Below are positions 49,771 through 64,000 of a stretch of 64,000 nucleotides of DNA, in pieces (the stretch's first letter is position 1; each line of letters starts with the position of its first letter). Under the pieces are notes generated by a model. That model was not told the DNA's origin, ran no database searches, and worked only from the letters and a program-made list of their open reading frames with translations. This DNA is from Cacajao melanocephalus (Eukaryota; Chordata; Mammalia; Primates; Pitheciidae), in the NCBI GenBank assembly GCA_963573385.1, contig CAUYLG010044592.1:1-64000 (forward strand), given 5' to 3'. The position numbers and the translations under genes were made by a program.

Positions 49771-50073
49771 GGCTGGCTGTGCACGGTGGCTCACACCTGT
49801 ATTCCCAGCACTGTGGGAGGCTGAGGCCGGAGGATCCCTTGAGCTCAGGAGTTTGATTCCAGTCTGGGCAACACAGGGAGATCCCATATCTACAAAAAAT
49901 TTAAAAATTAGCTAGGCATGGTGGTGCATGCCTATAGTACCAGCTACTCGGGAGGCTGAGGTGGGAGGCTTGCCTGAGCCTGGGGAGGCTGAGGCTGCAG
50001 TGAGCCATGATTTTGCCACCATACTCCAGCCTGGGTGACAGAGTGAGACCGTGTCTCAAAAAAAAAAAAAATG
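49769..50073 (+). mobile_element. Alu (sense)
   Basis: Runs from ggctggctgtgcacggtggc to gagtgagaccgtgtctcaaa. Confidence 0.95.
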
Positions 50074-50074
50074 A

Positions 50075-51084
50075 TAAAGCTATTGAGATTGAACAGAAGA
50101 CATGATTTGCAGTGACATTTTCACCCCAACTTTCCCAGCTTATCTTTGCTTCCCGTGGTGTCAACTCAGGGGACAGAGGTGGGTGGAGGCTGGTTGGAGT
50201 GGCTCAAACTACATCATGAGACTGGGGACTTGGTTCTCTGTGTTGGCTAAGAATCTCAGTTCTCCTCCACGTGGCCTCTCCTCGTGGTCAGCTTACATTT
50301 CCTCAAAACATGGCAGTCTCAGGGCAGCTGGGTTTCTTGTGTGGTGGCTCAGGGCTCCTGAGAGGGTAAAATCAGAATCTGCTTCTTCTTCTTCAGGCTT
50401 AGACTCAGAATAGCACAGCATCTTTTCTTTTTTTTTTTTTAGTTCTGTGAGTTAACGTATTTCAGAGGACCAGTACAGATTCAGAGTGGAGGGGGCTGCA
50501 GAAGAACATGAACACTGCGAGATGGCTTCATTTGGGGCCATCTTCGGAGACCAGCTACAGTGCATGGTGTAACTGCCCTGAACTCCCAAGCTCCTACCCC
50601 CAGCTCCAGCATAAAGTAGGTAAGAAGTGACTGCCAGCATACGTGGATCATGTTGGAGGAAAGATAAGTCTGGAGCTAGGCTTTACAGGTGTTCAGTGCC
50701 ACAGATGAAAATGATGGTGCCTGGGAGGAGGCAGGGCAGGTGGGCTTTCTCTTCATGGGCCTCTTCCCAGATTTCCCCTGTACATCTTGGCTGGAACTGA
50801 ATCACATCAGCACCTCTTGCTGCAATGAAGCCTGGGCAAATCAGAATCTGTGAAAGGGAAGTGGGATTGTTATTTCTGGCTTAAGTCAACCATGATTCAT
50901 TCTCCAGGCATGTGTGGGCCATCATGGCCTGAATTAATCGGGAGGGAAGAAGTGCAATGATACTGTTAGGTGATCCATGGTGGGAGGTTGGTACAAACCT
51001 ACCCCAGAGGCTGAGGAAGCTGAGAGGCTGAAGAAAGAGGCTGACCCACCCAGTTCCTCACAGATAAATGTGTTGTTGATGTTG
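50075..51084. other. Unique or old-repeat sequence, no gene recognised
   Basis: Cacgtggcctctcctcgtgg and acaaaacatggcagtctcag-like words suggest an old repeat. Short open frames have no recognisable content. Confidence 0.4.
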
Positions 51085-51382
51085 TTGCTTTTGGAGATAG
51101 GGGCTTACTCTGTCACCCAGACTAGAGTGAAGTGGTGTGATCATAGCTCACTACAGCTTTAACCTCCTGGGCTCAAGCAGTCCTCCCACCTCAGCCTCCC
51201 AAGTAGCTGGGACTACACGTCATACACCACCACACCTGGCTAATTTTTAAAAAGATGTTTTGTAGAGCCAGGATCTCCCTATGTTACTCATGCCAGCCTC
51301 AAAGCCCTGGGTTCATGTGATCCTCCTACCACCGTCCCCAAAAGCGTTGGGATTATAGGCTTGAGCCATGGTTCCTGCCCTA
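51085..51382 (-). mobile_element. Alu (antisense), old
   Basis: A (TTG)n head, then ggagataggggcttactctg to gagccatggttcctgcc. Confidence 0.92.
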
Positions 51383-51847
51383 GAAAGAAACATTTAACTG
51401 GGAGACTTGTGAACAGGAGCCATGTATCCAGTGGCCGAGAAACAGTGGATCCCTGTGTGGCTACCTCCCAGATCCCAACACCAGGGCTTATACACTATGG
51501 GGAAGTTGCCTAAGGTCAGGATGTATGGTTAGTATGTGTTTACAATAACATCAAGCTTGTTTTGACTGAAGGGCGGGCTTTACAGTAAGTAGAAATCTTA
51601 GAGGCATTCCTGGAACTGGGGTGAATCAGAAGTCAACATGGCGGATCAGCATCCAATATGGAGTTGATTTCACCTCACAGTAGGCAACATACGGAGGCTG
51701 CCACAATCAGCCAAAAAACAGGGAAAGCAGCTGGGAGGATGTGGCTTTACTTCAGGTGAGAGGAGGGTGGGGGCTGGAGCAGGGCAGAAGCAGTGAGGAG
51801 TGGGAGGTAAACCAGATGCGTAAATGAGCACAGAAGTGGAGGGCACA

Positions 51848-52213
51848 GCATGGAATACTATGCAGCCATGAAAAAGAATGAAATCACGTCCTCTGCAACA
51901 ACATGGATACAGCTGGAGACTATTATCCTCAGTGAATTAACACAGGAGCAGAAAACCAAATACTGCACCTTCTCGCTTATAAGTGGGAGCTAAACATTGG
52001 TACACATGGTCATAAACGTGGGAACAAAACGCATGAGGGACTACTAGAGGGTGGAGGGTGGGAGGGGTGAGAGTTAATAAACTTTCTATTGGGAACTATG
52101 CTCAATACCTGGGTGATAGGGTCATTTGTACCCCAAACCTATGCGACACACTATTTACCCATGTGACAAGCCTGCACAGGTACCTCTGAAACCTAAAAGC
52201 TGGAAAATAAAGA
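51848..52213 (+). mobile_element. Primate L1 3' end, sense, 5'-truncated
   Basis: Starts atggaatactatgcagccat, contains aaatactgcaccttctcgct and agagggtggagggtgggagg, and ends after aaacctaaaagctgg. Confidence 0.95.
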
Positions 52214-52468
52214 AGTAGAGTGCACAGCCCATGGCTGCTTGTGACTGTGTTTTACAAACGAGAATGGGAAAGAGAGACAGACAGACAGAGAAGTCAACAG
52301 TGACTACAGCATTTCCAGCTTGCTTAACTGGATGGTGACACCATTCATTGCGGCTGAGAGCACGGAAGGAGAAGTTAGCTCAGCAAGAGACAGTGACTTT
52401 GTCCTAGGCGTTCTGAGGGGAAGGGATGTGAGAGAACGCCCTCAAGGTGTGGGTCATGAAACACTAGG

Positions 52469-52772
52469 GCAGGGGGCCAGGTGTGGGGGCTCATGCCTAT
52501 AATCCCAGTACTTTGGGAGTCCAAGGTGGGCAGATCACCTGAGGTCAGGAGTTCAAGACCAGCCTGGCCAACATGGCGAAAACCCGTCTCTACTAAAAAT
52601 ACAAAAATCAGCTGGGCATGGTGGCAGGTGCCTGTAATCCCAGCTTTTTGGGAGGCTGAAGCGTGGGAATCACTTGAGCCCGGGAGGTGGAGGTTTCAGT
52701 GAGCCAAGGTCGCACCACTGCACTTCAGTCTGGGTGACAGAGTGAGAGCCTGTCTCCAAAATAAATAAATAA
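52469..52772 (+). mobile_element. Alu (sense)
   Basis: Runs from ggccaggtgtgggggctcat to an (AAAT)n tail. Confidence 0.96.
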
Positions 52773-52868
52773 ATAAACAAAAGAAACACTATGGCATGGG
52801 AGAAAGGACAGGGCTAGATGTGGAGATTTTAAGTGACCAACGCAGAGCTGTAGTCCCCACCATGCTAT

Positions 52869-53012
52869 GGGCTGGGCGCAGCAGCTCATGCCTGTCATCC
52901 CAGCACACTGGGAGGCCAAAGTGGGAGGATTGCTTGAGCCCAGGAGTTCAAGAATAACCTGGGCAACATAGGGAGACCACGTCACTACAAAACAAAATAA
53001 AACCAAAAAACT
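52869..53012 (+). mobile_element. Alu monomer (FLAM type), sense
   Basis: A single arm from ggctgggcgcagcagctcat to accacgtcactacaaaac with an A-rich end. Confidence 0.88.
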
Positions 53013-53019
53013 CACCATG

Positions 53020-53935
<916 letters not shown>

Positions 53936-53939
53936 AAAA

Positions 53940-55195
53940 TGTGTGTTAACACCACTCCTCATGTCTAGCTTGTTTTTAACCTGCAAACCAAGAAGTAAGC
54001 GTGACATCAACCTGTACAGGGTGCATATCAGTGATTCCTGCAACATCCTGCATCATGATGGGACCGGTAGTTGATGTGGTAAAAATATGTTGTGCATTTG
54101 TCTTTCCCACGAAATTTTTTCTAGCCACAAAATTAACCAGAAATAAGAGAAGCATAGCCTCATCCCCCCTTCTCTCAGCAGCACAGAGAAACAGTGTGTC
54201 CAACACAAGAGAATGAATACCCTGGCAAAAACTAAGTTAAAAATCCTGATGAAACTGGGTTAGATGATATGCGTCCTCCCTCTGCCAGCCCACAGTGGAT
54301 TGAAACCATGTTACAATTTGATGATGGGGTGTCTCAGAGCAAAGGAACAAGGCTGTGCCAGCAGAAATAAAGCCTGGGGATTTGGGGTCATTCGCTTGCG
54401 AGTGATTCCTCTCTTCTTTCTTTTCTTTTCCTTTTGTCTTCTTTCTTTTCCTTTTGTGCTGTTTTTTCATGTACTCACTTTTCCACAGATTGACTGCAGA
54501 ACTGCCCATGAGGCCAAGCACCTATGAGTAGGCCAAGAAGCATCACACATCCATGACCTAAGTTGGCAGCCAGCTATTGTTCTCATCTGAGACTGGGTGG
54601 GAGAGTTGGGGAATGGGGAGTGGAGGAGCACTCACCAAAAGCCCACTTACGTGGGCCTCGGGAGTTCAGGATTTCCATCCCGACCCTGCTACTTTCTTTA
54701 GGCAGTTCTCCATTGTAAATTTCCAAATACTGTCAACTGCTAATCTCAGTGTGCCCAATTAAAAATGGCTTTCCTAATAAAGTCATTTCAGATCGAATTT
54801 AGCAAAGTGTTCCAAGGTAGGAGTTTCCAGGGCTGGGGCAGAAACTCAATGATCTTATAAAGGCCCCTGCTCTGACATCTTCAGCATGTTGGCTTTTACC
54901 CTGGGCTCTGACCTCGTGGTCGCAAGATGGCTATCACAGCTCCAAGGATCTCCTCCTTCCAAGACAGTGTCCAAAAATCTCTTTCTCTCTCTCTCTTTTT
55001 ATCAGAGAGGAAAATATTTCCCAGAAGCCTCCTGCACACTTTCATTCAAGCTCCATTGCCCAAGATTGGGTCACCCACAGGTGTTCCAGCTGTAGGGAGG
55101 CTGGGGAGGTAAGTATCTTGCATTTTTAGTCTCTAGAGTGGAAAACAGGAGCTGGAGTACTACTTGGTAGGCAACCAAACATCCACTACAAGTAA
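53940..55195. other. Unique or old-repeat sequence, no gene recognised
   Basis: A pyrimidine run lies at 54410-54470 and a CT run near 54980. The part at 54880-55085 resembles an old dispersed repeat that I cannot name. Confidence 0.4.
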
Positions 55196-55199
55196 CAGC

Positions 55200-55395
55200 A
55201 ATGGTAATGAAAAGTCATAATGACAGCTAACATGAATTGTGCTATGAATACATGTTAGACATTGTCTAAAGGGTTAACATGCATTGGCTTAATTCATGTC
55301 AAAAATACTACTAACAAGATCTATATTACTGCAATCTTCATTTTACAGGCAAGGAAACAGGCTAAGAGAGGCTATAAAAACTTGCCTCCACCCCA
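55200..55395 (-). mobile_element. MIR SINE
   Basis: Gacagctaacatgaattgtg, then ttttacaggcaaggaaacag, then gctaagagaggctataaaaa follow antisense MIR. Confidence 0.75.
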
Positions 55396-55399
55396 ACCC

Positions 55400-56595
55400 C
55401 AGAAAAAAAAAAACTTCCCCCTGGCCCGCAGGCCCCCAGTTAGCCCACGCTTGGCCTTTTGGAGACCAAGCTCAGTGAGACCTTCCTTGGCCTCAAAAGA
55501 CTCACAGCTCAGAGGAAGGCCCAGGGGGTAAAATAAATCACTGCCACATCATGAGTGAGGTAAGTGCTAATATAGGAGTCATAGGGCTTCAGCAAGAAAG
55601 TATCTGGCCACAGCATCCCTCACCCCATCTCCTGGGCCAGCCAGGCCAAACTTGAGTTTCCAGTGAAACCTCCCAGGGAGGACGAGAACAGAAGAAGGTG
55701 CTTGAGGGGCATGAGCAAAAGCTGGGGCCTCAGTTGGGGATGCATCCCCCAAACTAGGAAGACGGGGTGGGGGCATTTTGGAGTGTGTGACAATGCTGTG
55801 TTGCCTCAAAGCGCCCAGAGGGGCGCCAGGACCCTAGCAGGAGCGACTGCATGATGCTGTAAGGGAGGTTGCACCCCACGGTGTGAAACCCCCCAGCCAC
55901 TGCCAGGCTCTTGTGCCCAAGCTGGGAAGGAGCAGCAAGGGCCCCCACCTTCCAGGACCAGATGGAACTGAAAAATACTACACCATGGCGCCTTTTGCAG
56001 ATAGAGACAGAGGGCCCTCTCTAAGTGTCTGTGCTGCCTAGGACACCCCCATCCCCTACCCTCTGTTTTACCCTCTGTTTCTCCGTAGGCACAGAGAGAA
56101 TCCAGACAACCATTAAGAGCAATTTATTATCCTCTGGGGCTTGAGGGTTTGGCATCAGACTTAATTGTATTTGAAACAACAAATTCCTATGGTGTGTTGT
56201 ATATCCAGAGAGAAAGCCAGTCTGAATTTGGAGCTGTTTGTGCAGATTGGTGGGAATGCAGACAAAGAAAACCCTGTGTCTGTCATAGGAGAAGGAATCC
56301 AAGAAAGTTCCTGTACACTTTAATGCCCAGATGAGGGGCAGTGTCAACAGGGTACTGAAGGATGAATAGGAGTTCACCAGGTGGACAAAAGAGGGAAAAG
56401 GTCTATACATGGCAAAGAAGTATGAAAGACATTCCAGAGCTGTGAGCATACTGATACTGAGCACAGAGGCCTTTAGATAAGGCAGATAGAGGAGACCCAG
56501 AGGTTTTATCCCGTGCTCCAACACTTTGGGTAGGGAAGACCAGCTCTTAAAAAAGGCTGAAATGGGTCTGAATGGGAGTTGTCCAAACTTGCACT
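55400..56595. other. Unique sequence, no gene recognised
   Basis: Several overlapping frames at 55.5-56.5 kb, including 167 codons on the minus strand at 56021-56524, lack recognisable protein features and splice support. Confidence 0.45.
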
Positions 56596-56599
56596 TTTA

Positions 56600-57409
56600 T
56601 TTTATTTATTTATTTAATGGAGTCTCTTTCTGTCACTGTAGGAAGTAGGAAAGTTCCTCTTCAAAGTTTCATAAGTGTTAGAAATAATAGTTTGTTGTAA
56701 AAACTTCCTTCAAAGCCTTCTTGCTTTTTGCTAATAACTCTTTGTGAAGCCCTATCCTGTGTAGCTGTTGAACATGCATACAGGCACATAGTACAGTCTA
56801 TGTCCTTGTACTTTAACCAAGATATCTGTGCTGGACGTGCTCACAGGCATGTCCCAGCTCTCCATTGCTTTTACCTGTTTAGAAAAGTTTTAAGTTGTTA
56901 GCCAATTGAGTTTTAATTTGAATTGTAAGGTCTGGCTCCAGCCAGTGGAGATCAGACACAGCAGTAACGACAACCCCAAGTATGTAAAGGATAAATATGT
57001 CTGCTTTTCCTTTGTACGTTGTACTCTCATGGCAAGATGGCTGGAGAAAGTATGCTTCCTGCAGGAAGTAAAAATTGCTTTGCTGAAAGATTCTTTGTCT
57101 CAGTGCTGATTTTCATTTGTAGCACTGAGCGTCTGCTTCCAAAAGTCACCCAGGCTGGAGTGCAGTGGTGCAATCTCAGTTCACTGCACCTCCACCTCCC
57201 TGGTTCAAGCGATTCTCATGCCTCAGCCTCCTGAGTAGCTGGGACTACAGGCATGGGTCACCATGCCCAGCTAATTTTGTATTTTTAGTAGAGACAGGGT
57301 TTCACCATGTTGGCCAGGCTGGTCTTGAACTCCTGACCTCAAGTGATCCCTCCACCTCGGCCTCCCAAAGTGCTAGGATTACAGTCATGAGCTACCGTGC
57401 CAGGCTGAA
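56600..57409 (-). mobile_element. Alu (antisense) split by a solo LTR
   Basis: Parts are 56600-56636 (tttatttatttaatggagtc to tctgtcac) and 57145-57409 (gtcacccaggctggagtgca to gctaccgtgccaggctg). The Alu's own duplication gaacttgcactttta-like word is present at 56585 and 57409. Confidence 0.95.
56637..57144 (+). mobile_element. Solo LTR of an endogenous retrovirus, probably class II
   Basis: A 508-base segment starting tgtaggaagtaggaaagttc and ending gcgtctgcttccaaaa lies between direct repeats gtcac (56632-56636 and 57145-57149). TG start, length and 5-base duplication fit a solo LTR. The sequence style suggests an HML/HERV-K-related LTR, but I could not confirm the family. There is no coding sequence; the strand is taken from the tgtagg start. 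Confidence 0.8.
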
Positions 57410-57805
57410 CTTGCACTTTTAAATACCAGGACATTTTCTTATTCAGGAACCCATGTATAAGTTGAAATTACCTGTAACTCCAATATATAAATCGGCTGTA
57501 ATAGGGATGGATACATTTTTCTCCAGACCATAATTGTCTTGGATGCAGGAAACACCTTCCGATTTTACTAATACATGAAGTTGAGCCTAGGGCTGTGTCC
57601 CCAGAGACAAGGCTAGTGAAAAAGTTCATCTCTGTCATTACAGGGAACCCTCCCTACGCAGAGAGTCGAGCGGAAATCCAGGGTCTGGCCTAGTCCTAAC
57701 TGTTGAGGGGGTGCCCTGTGATATTCATCCACACTGGTGACTTCCAGAACATTGACTGTCCTCTGCCATCTCCCCAGGCTGACTTCTTGTTGCGGGACTT
57801 GTGAT
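57410..57805. other. Unique sequence, nothing recognised
   Basis: No frame or repeat that I can support. Confidence 0.5.
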
Positions 57806-57807
57806 TC

Positions 57808-57978
57808 TTTTTTTTTTTTTTTTTTTGAGATGGAGTCTTGCTCTACTGCCCAGGCTGGAGTGCAGTGGTGTGATCATATTAAAGAGCTCACTGATGCTTC
57901 TAGCTCCTAGACTCAAGGGATCTTCCTGCCTCTGCCTCCTGAGTAGCTGGGATACCAGCATGGGCCACCATGCCCAGT
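57808..57978 (-). mobile_element. Alu monomer (antisense)
   Basis: Poly-T, gagatggagtcttgctctac to gggccaccatgcccagtga, one arm only, with about nine extra bases (attaaagag) near 57879. Confidence 0.88.
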
Positions 57979-57999
57979 GACTTGTTTGTTTTCTTGTGA

Positions 58000-58225
58000 T
58001 TGAATTTTGAAAGTTGTTTGTAAATTCTGGATACAAGGCTTGTATTCGATCGATAATTTGCAAATATTTTCTCTGTCTGCAGCTTCTTTTTTTTTATTTT
58101 CTTAATGGTGTCATTTGAAGATCAGAAGTGTTATATTTTGATGAAGAGCAATTTGTCAATTTTGCTCTTTTATGAATCATGCTTTTGGTAGCATACCTAC
58201 ATAAATGTTTTTATTTATTATAAGT
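58000..58225 (-). mobile_element. Old L1 ORF-end/3' region fragment, antisense
   Basis: Gtttgtaaattctggataca followed by gatcagaagtgttatatttt is a frequent antisense L1 pattern; similar words recur at 60480-60800. Confidence 0.65.
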
Positions 58226-58227
58226 AT

Positions 58228-58519
58228 TTATTTTGAGACGGAGACTCGCTCTGTCACTGAGGCTGGAGTGCAGTGGTGATATCACAGCTTACTGCAGCCT
58301 CGACTTCCCATTCTCAATCAATCCTCCTACCTCAGGCTTCCGAGTAGGTGGGACCACAGGCATGTTCCACCATGACCAGGTAATTTTTTCTATTTCTTGA
58401 AGAGACAGGGTTTCACTTCATTGCCCAGGCTAGTCTCCAGCTCCTGGGCTCAAGCAATTCACCAGCCTTGGCCTCCCAAAGTGTTGGGCTTACAGGCATG
58501 AGCCACCTCACCCAGCCTA
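58228..58519 (-). mobile_element. Alu (antisense)
   Basis: Runs from attttgagacggagactcgc to gagccacctcacccagcc. Confidence 0.95.
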
Positions 58520-60171
<1,652 letters not shown>

Positions 60172-60188
60172 TAAAAACTGGATAGTTG

Positions 60189-60480
60189 GCCAGGCGTGGT
60201 GTTCACACCTATAATCCCAGCACTTTGGGAGACCCAGGTGGCAGACCTGGAGGTCAAGAGATGGAGACCATCCTGGCCAAGATGGTGAAACCCCGTCTCT
60301 ACTAAAATCAAAAAATAAAATTAGGTGGGCGTGGGGGCGCATGCCTGTAGTCCCACTTACTTGGGAGGCTGAGGCAGGAGAATTGCTTGAATCCAGGAGG
60401 CAGAGATTCTAGTGAGCTGAGATTATGCCACTGCACTCCAGCTTGGTGACAGTGAGAGACTCCATCTCAAAAAAAAAAAT
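60189..60480 (+). mobile_element. Alu (sense)
   Basis: Runs from ggccaggcgtggtgttcaca to gagagactccatctcaaaaa. Confidence 0.95.
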
Positions 60481-60800
60481 TGTATAGTCGTATTGCTATT
60501 AAGTTGTAATTGTTGTATATTCTAGATATAGTTCCCTTATCAGATATGTGACTTGCAAAAATTTTCTTCCATTCTGTGGATTTTCTTTTCACTTTCTTGA
60601 TGGTGTCCTTTAAAGCATGAAAGCTTTGAAATTTGATGGTGTCTAGTTTATCTGTTTTTGGTTTCATTGCTTCTACTTTTGTGTCACAGCTAAGAAATTA
60701 CCACCTAAATTAATGTCAAGGAGATTTACATCTGTGGTTTCTTAGGGTTTTATAGATTAGCTCTTACATACAGGTTTTTGATCCATTTTGGGTTAATTTT
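60481..60800 (-). mobile_element. Old L1 fragment, antisense
   Basis: Cccttatcagatatgtgact, then ggattttcttttcactttct, then atccattttgggttaatttt are classic antisense L1 ORF2 words. Confidence 0.85.
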
Positions 60801-61092
60801 TTTTTTTTGAGTTGGAGTTTCATTCTTGTCACCTAGCCTGGCATGCAATGGTGCAATCTCAGCTCAGTGCAACTTCCGCCTCCTGGGTTCAAGCAATTCT
60901 CCTGCCTCAGCTTCCTGAGTAGCTGAAACTACAGGTGTGCACCACCACATCTGGCTAAATTTTGTATTTTTAGTAGAGATGCAGTTTCACCATGTTGGCC
61001 AGGTTGATCTCAAACTCCTGACCTCAGGTGATCCACTGGTCTCAGCCTCCCAAAGTGCTGGGATTACAGGCATGAGCCACTGTGCCCACCCG
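60800..61092 (-). mobile_element. Alu (antisense)
   Basis: Runs from ttttttgagttggagtttca to gagccactgtgcccaccc. Confidence 0.95.
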
Positions 61093-61151
61093 AGTCAATT
61101 TTTGTATATGGTATGGTATGAGGTAAGGATACAACTTCATTCTTCCTCTTC

Positions 61152-61457
61152 TTTTTTTTTTTTTTTTTTTTTTTGTGACAGGTTATCTCACTCTGTCGTC
61201 CAGGCTGGAGTGCACTGATGGAATCAGAGCTCACTGCAGCCTCAACCTTTCCAGGCGCAGGTGATCCTCCCACTCAGCCTCTCAAGTAGCTGGGACTACA
61301 GCCACATACCACCATGCCAGGCTGATTTTTGTATTTTTTGTAGAGATTGGGTTTTGCCATGTTGCCCAGCTGATCTCAAACTGCTGGGCTCAAGTGGCTA
61401 CCTGCCTCTTCCTCCCCAAGTGCTGGGATTACAGGAGGGAGCCACAGCACCCACAAA
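61152..61457 (-). mobile_element. Alu (antisense)
   Basis: A 24-base T tract, then gtgacaggttatctcactct to gagccacagcacccac. Confidence 0.95.
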
Positions 61458-62205
61458 CTTCAGTCTTTTGTGTGTGGATATCAGGTTGCCCCTTTATCAT
61501 TTATTGACAAGACTAGTTTTTCCTCATTGGATTGTCTTGACATAGATTAACATTTTGTTATATCTACCATATCACATATCAATTTTTCCATTCCTCTATT
61601 CATCCACCAATCTATCTTATTTTTTGATGCACTTGAAAAAGTAAGCTGTAGACACTAGAACACTTCCTTCTAACACATCAACATGCATATCACCAACTAG
61701 AGTTCAACATTTGTCCATGTTTTTAATGTAAAATTCACATATAATGAAATTCACAGATCTTAAGTGTACCATTTGATGAGTTTTGACAAAATGCATTCAC
61801 CTGTACAATGCAAATCTCTATCAAAATATAGAACAGCACCACCACCCAAGAAAGTTCCCTCATGTGCACTTATTTTTATGTATTTATTTTTGACAAAGGC
61901 ATGTGCATGTGTCACTACCACCCTAATGAAGACATAGAACATTTCCATCTCCTAAGAACTTTTTTTTCACGTCTTTGCAGTCAACCTTGCCTCACCCACC
62001 TCATTTCTACCACTATATATTAGTTTTCCCGGTTATAGAATTTCGTATCAATGAAATCATATGATGTGTACTAATTTGTGACTGCTGATTTCACTTCTGA
62101 TCAGCATTTTGAAAACAACATAGAGCAAAATAGAAAATAGCAAAACAAATAGCTGCTTGCAGGTTGAAGTACTGCTTTGTAGATCTTTGTTTCAGATAGA
62201 TAGAA
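61458..62205 (-). mobile_element. Old L1 sequence, antisense, with a second 3'-UTR-like copy
   Basis: Cctctattcatccaccaatc is antisense L1 ORF2. From 61668 the sequence repeats the 3'-UTR words also present at 58612-59095 (gcatatcaccaactagagtt, taaaattcacatataatgaa). Confidence 0.75.
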
Positions 62206-62311
62206 GATAGATGTGTGTGTGTGTGTGTGAGAGAGAGACAGAGAGAGAGAGAGGTAGAGACAAAGAGAGAGAGAGAGAGGCAGAGAGAGACAAAGAGAGA
62301 GAGATAGAGGC

Positions 62312-62360
<49 letters not shown>

Positions 62361-62365
62361 GAGAG

Positions 62366-62366
<1 letters not shown>
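62206..62366. repeat. (TG)n(GA)n compound microsatellite
   Basis: Nine or so TG units at 62212-62229, then about 135 bases of ga with caga and ggta interruptions. Confidence 0.97.
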
Positions 62367-62757
<391 letters not shown>

Positions 62758-62829
62758 TTAAAAGCTATTGATCCAAAAGTTCTAGGTCAGAACCCTGTCT
62801 TGTCACCCCCACCCCCATCAGCTGCCTTG

Positions 62830-63140
62830 ATCCCATTTCAATTACCGCAGTACTTGCTCTTCCCTTTAGGCCTTCACCAATGCCATCCCTTTACCACTGC
62901 CTGCTCATCCATCAGGTGCCTGCTTGGTTTTCCCTTCCTCTAGAAAACCTCCTCTGTTCCCAGATTTCCCTCTTGGACCCAGTACCAAGTTGAATCCTAA
63001 TTATCTGATCTCTCTTTCCTCCAGCAACAGGGACTGTGTTTCGTTCACCTTTGCAGTCCCTAGCTCCTGGGATGCGATGACACATAACAGGCATCAATAA
63101 ATATTCACTGAATGAATGAATGAATGAATGAATGAATCCC
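62830..63140 (+). mobile_element. L2 LINE 3' end with (GAAT)n
   Basis: Agcaacagggactgtgtttc, then ataacaggcatcaataaata and a run of tgaatgaatgaa (63108-63137) match the L2 3' end. Confidence 0.85.
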
Positions 63141-63480
63141 AGGGCTCCGGGTGACAGGGTTTGAAATAAACCAGCCTGATTATTTTCCAAGGCTCCCTCC
63201 TACTTATTTTATTGTCCTATACACCTTTGACTGCTTAACCATCACGTTCTATAACCTCCTTCAATTGCCCTGAGACCTTATTAGCCTTTCTCTTTTTCCT
63301 CTCTCCACCCCTAATGTTAGTGCTTTCATCATGGCTATTTCCTCCCAGCTACACTGTGGCAAACAAAGGGAATTTGTCATCATGAGTCGACATAATATCC
63401 TAATATGAATGACTTTGCCCCAGAACCCTCCCCCATCTTGCCGAAGGGACATTAATTCTGTGACTGTGGATATGAGAGGA
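63141..63480. other. Unique sequence, nothing recognised
   Basis: No gene or clear repeat. Confidence 0.5.
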
Positions 63481-63481
63481 G

Positions 63482-63483
<2 letters not shown>

Positions 63484-63517
<34 letters not shown>

Positions 63518-63520
63518 ATG
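63484..63520. repeat. (GT)n microsatellite
   Basis: About sixteen uninterrupted GT units. Confidence 0.98.
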
Positions 63521-63973
63521 TGTAGCAGGATACATTTTTATCATTAAAGCATATTTTTTAACTTGCAGATTCTATGTTAGCAGTTATGAGGTCCTGTATC
63601 TTCTTTTTGCAGAGGTTCACATTTGTTGACAACCAATCCATCTTGCTGAAATAAATTTCTAATAAAACAGCTCTCTCACGAAAAAGCAAACATGTTTTAA
63701 GGGACAAATGGCAGGGCAAGTTGAAGAAGACAGGCTAAAGGGTTAGAACATTTCCATCTCTTAAGAAAGCTTTCTTTTACTTCTTTGCAGTTGACCTTGC
63801 CCCTCCCATCTCATTTCTACCACTGTAGATTAGTTTTGTCTGCTTCAATGACGTGAATTGAATGAAGCAACTCCATTTCTCAGTATTTTTCCTAAGGAGA
63901 TAAGTGCACGAAGATAAATGTTCATGAAGTACGTTCATCACAGTGCTGTTTAAAATAAGAAAAAATAGGAAAC
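63521..63973. other. A/T-rich sequence with a duplicate of the 61.9-kb segment
   Basis: 63743-63840 repeats 61935-62030 (tagaacatttccatctcYta, then cccaYctcatttctaccact). No gene is recognised. Confidence 0.65.
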
Positions 63974-64000
63974 AGCTGGGTGAGTTGGCTCACACCTGTA
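63974..64000 (+). mobile_element. Alu (sense), cut by the window end
   Basis: Agctgggtgagttggctcac followed by acctgta is an Alu 5' end. Confidence 0.88.

Noticed and set aside
56021..56524. 167-codon minus-strand frame
   Set aside because: No recognisable protein family, no splice or promoter context, and the sequence is ordinary intergenic DNA.

Overview
The window is primate nuclear DNA. It is dense with dimeric Alu SINEs on both strands and also carries L1, MIR, L2, MaLR and other LTR sequence and simple repeats. Coding sequence is very sparse and sits in short exons with GT/AG splice sites. The only protein-coding gene I can support is NSMCE1, the NSE1 subunit of the SMC5-SMC6 complex, on the minus strand. 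The coding exons differ from my recollection of human NSMCE1 at about nine of 161 residues, so this is probably a non-human simian. The 3' end of an L1 near 22.1-22.6 kb looks to me more like New World monkey L1 than human L1PA, but that is an impression from memory.

Layout. NSMCE1 fills about 1-34.1 kb and reads right to left. A CpG-rich promoter lies at about 33.6-34.2 kb. The first coding exon (25360-25506) follows an intron of about 8.4 kb. After a 21-kb intron come three closely spaced exons at 3928-4049, 2834-2911 and 1618-1764. These encode residues 1-161 of an expected 266, the winged-helix half of the protein. The C-terminal RING-like half must lie beyond the left edge. From 34.2 kb to the right edge I find no credible exon. 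That part is intergenic or non-coding sequence made mainly of Alus, old L1 pieces, LTR-like pieces and microsatellites. In human the neighbours of NSMCE1 are KDM8 on its 3' side and IL4R on its 5' side, so this stretch should lead towards IL4R; neither gene is visible.

The notable features are structural. A roughly 320-bp, CpG-depleted copy of the NSMCE1 first-exon/intron-1 region lies inside an antisense Alu at 30.4-31.0 kb, 3.1 kb from its source. A 55-bp block at 46.2 kb recurs inside another Alu at 47.9 kb. A solo LTR splits an Alu at 56.6-57.1 kb with a clean 5-bp target duplication. There are several short local duplications. I found no novel multi-gene system; this is an ordinary vertebrate locus with an interesting record of local templated insertions.
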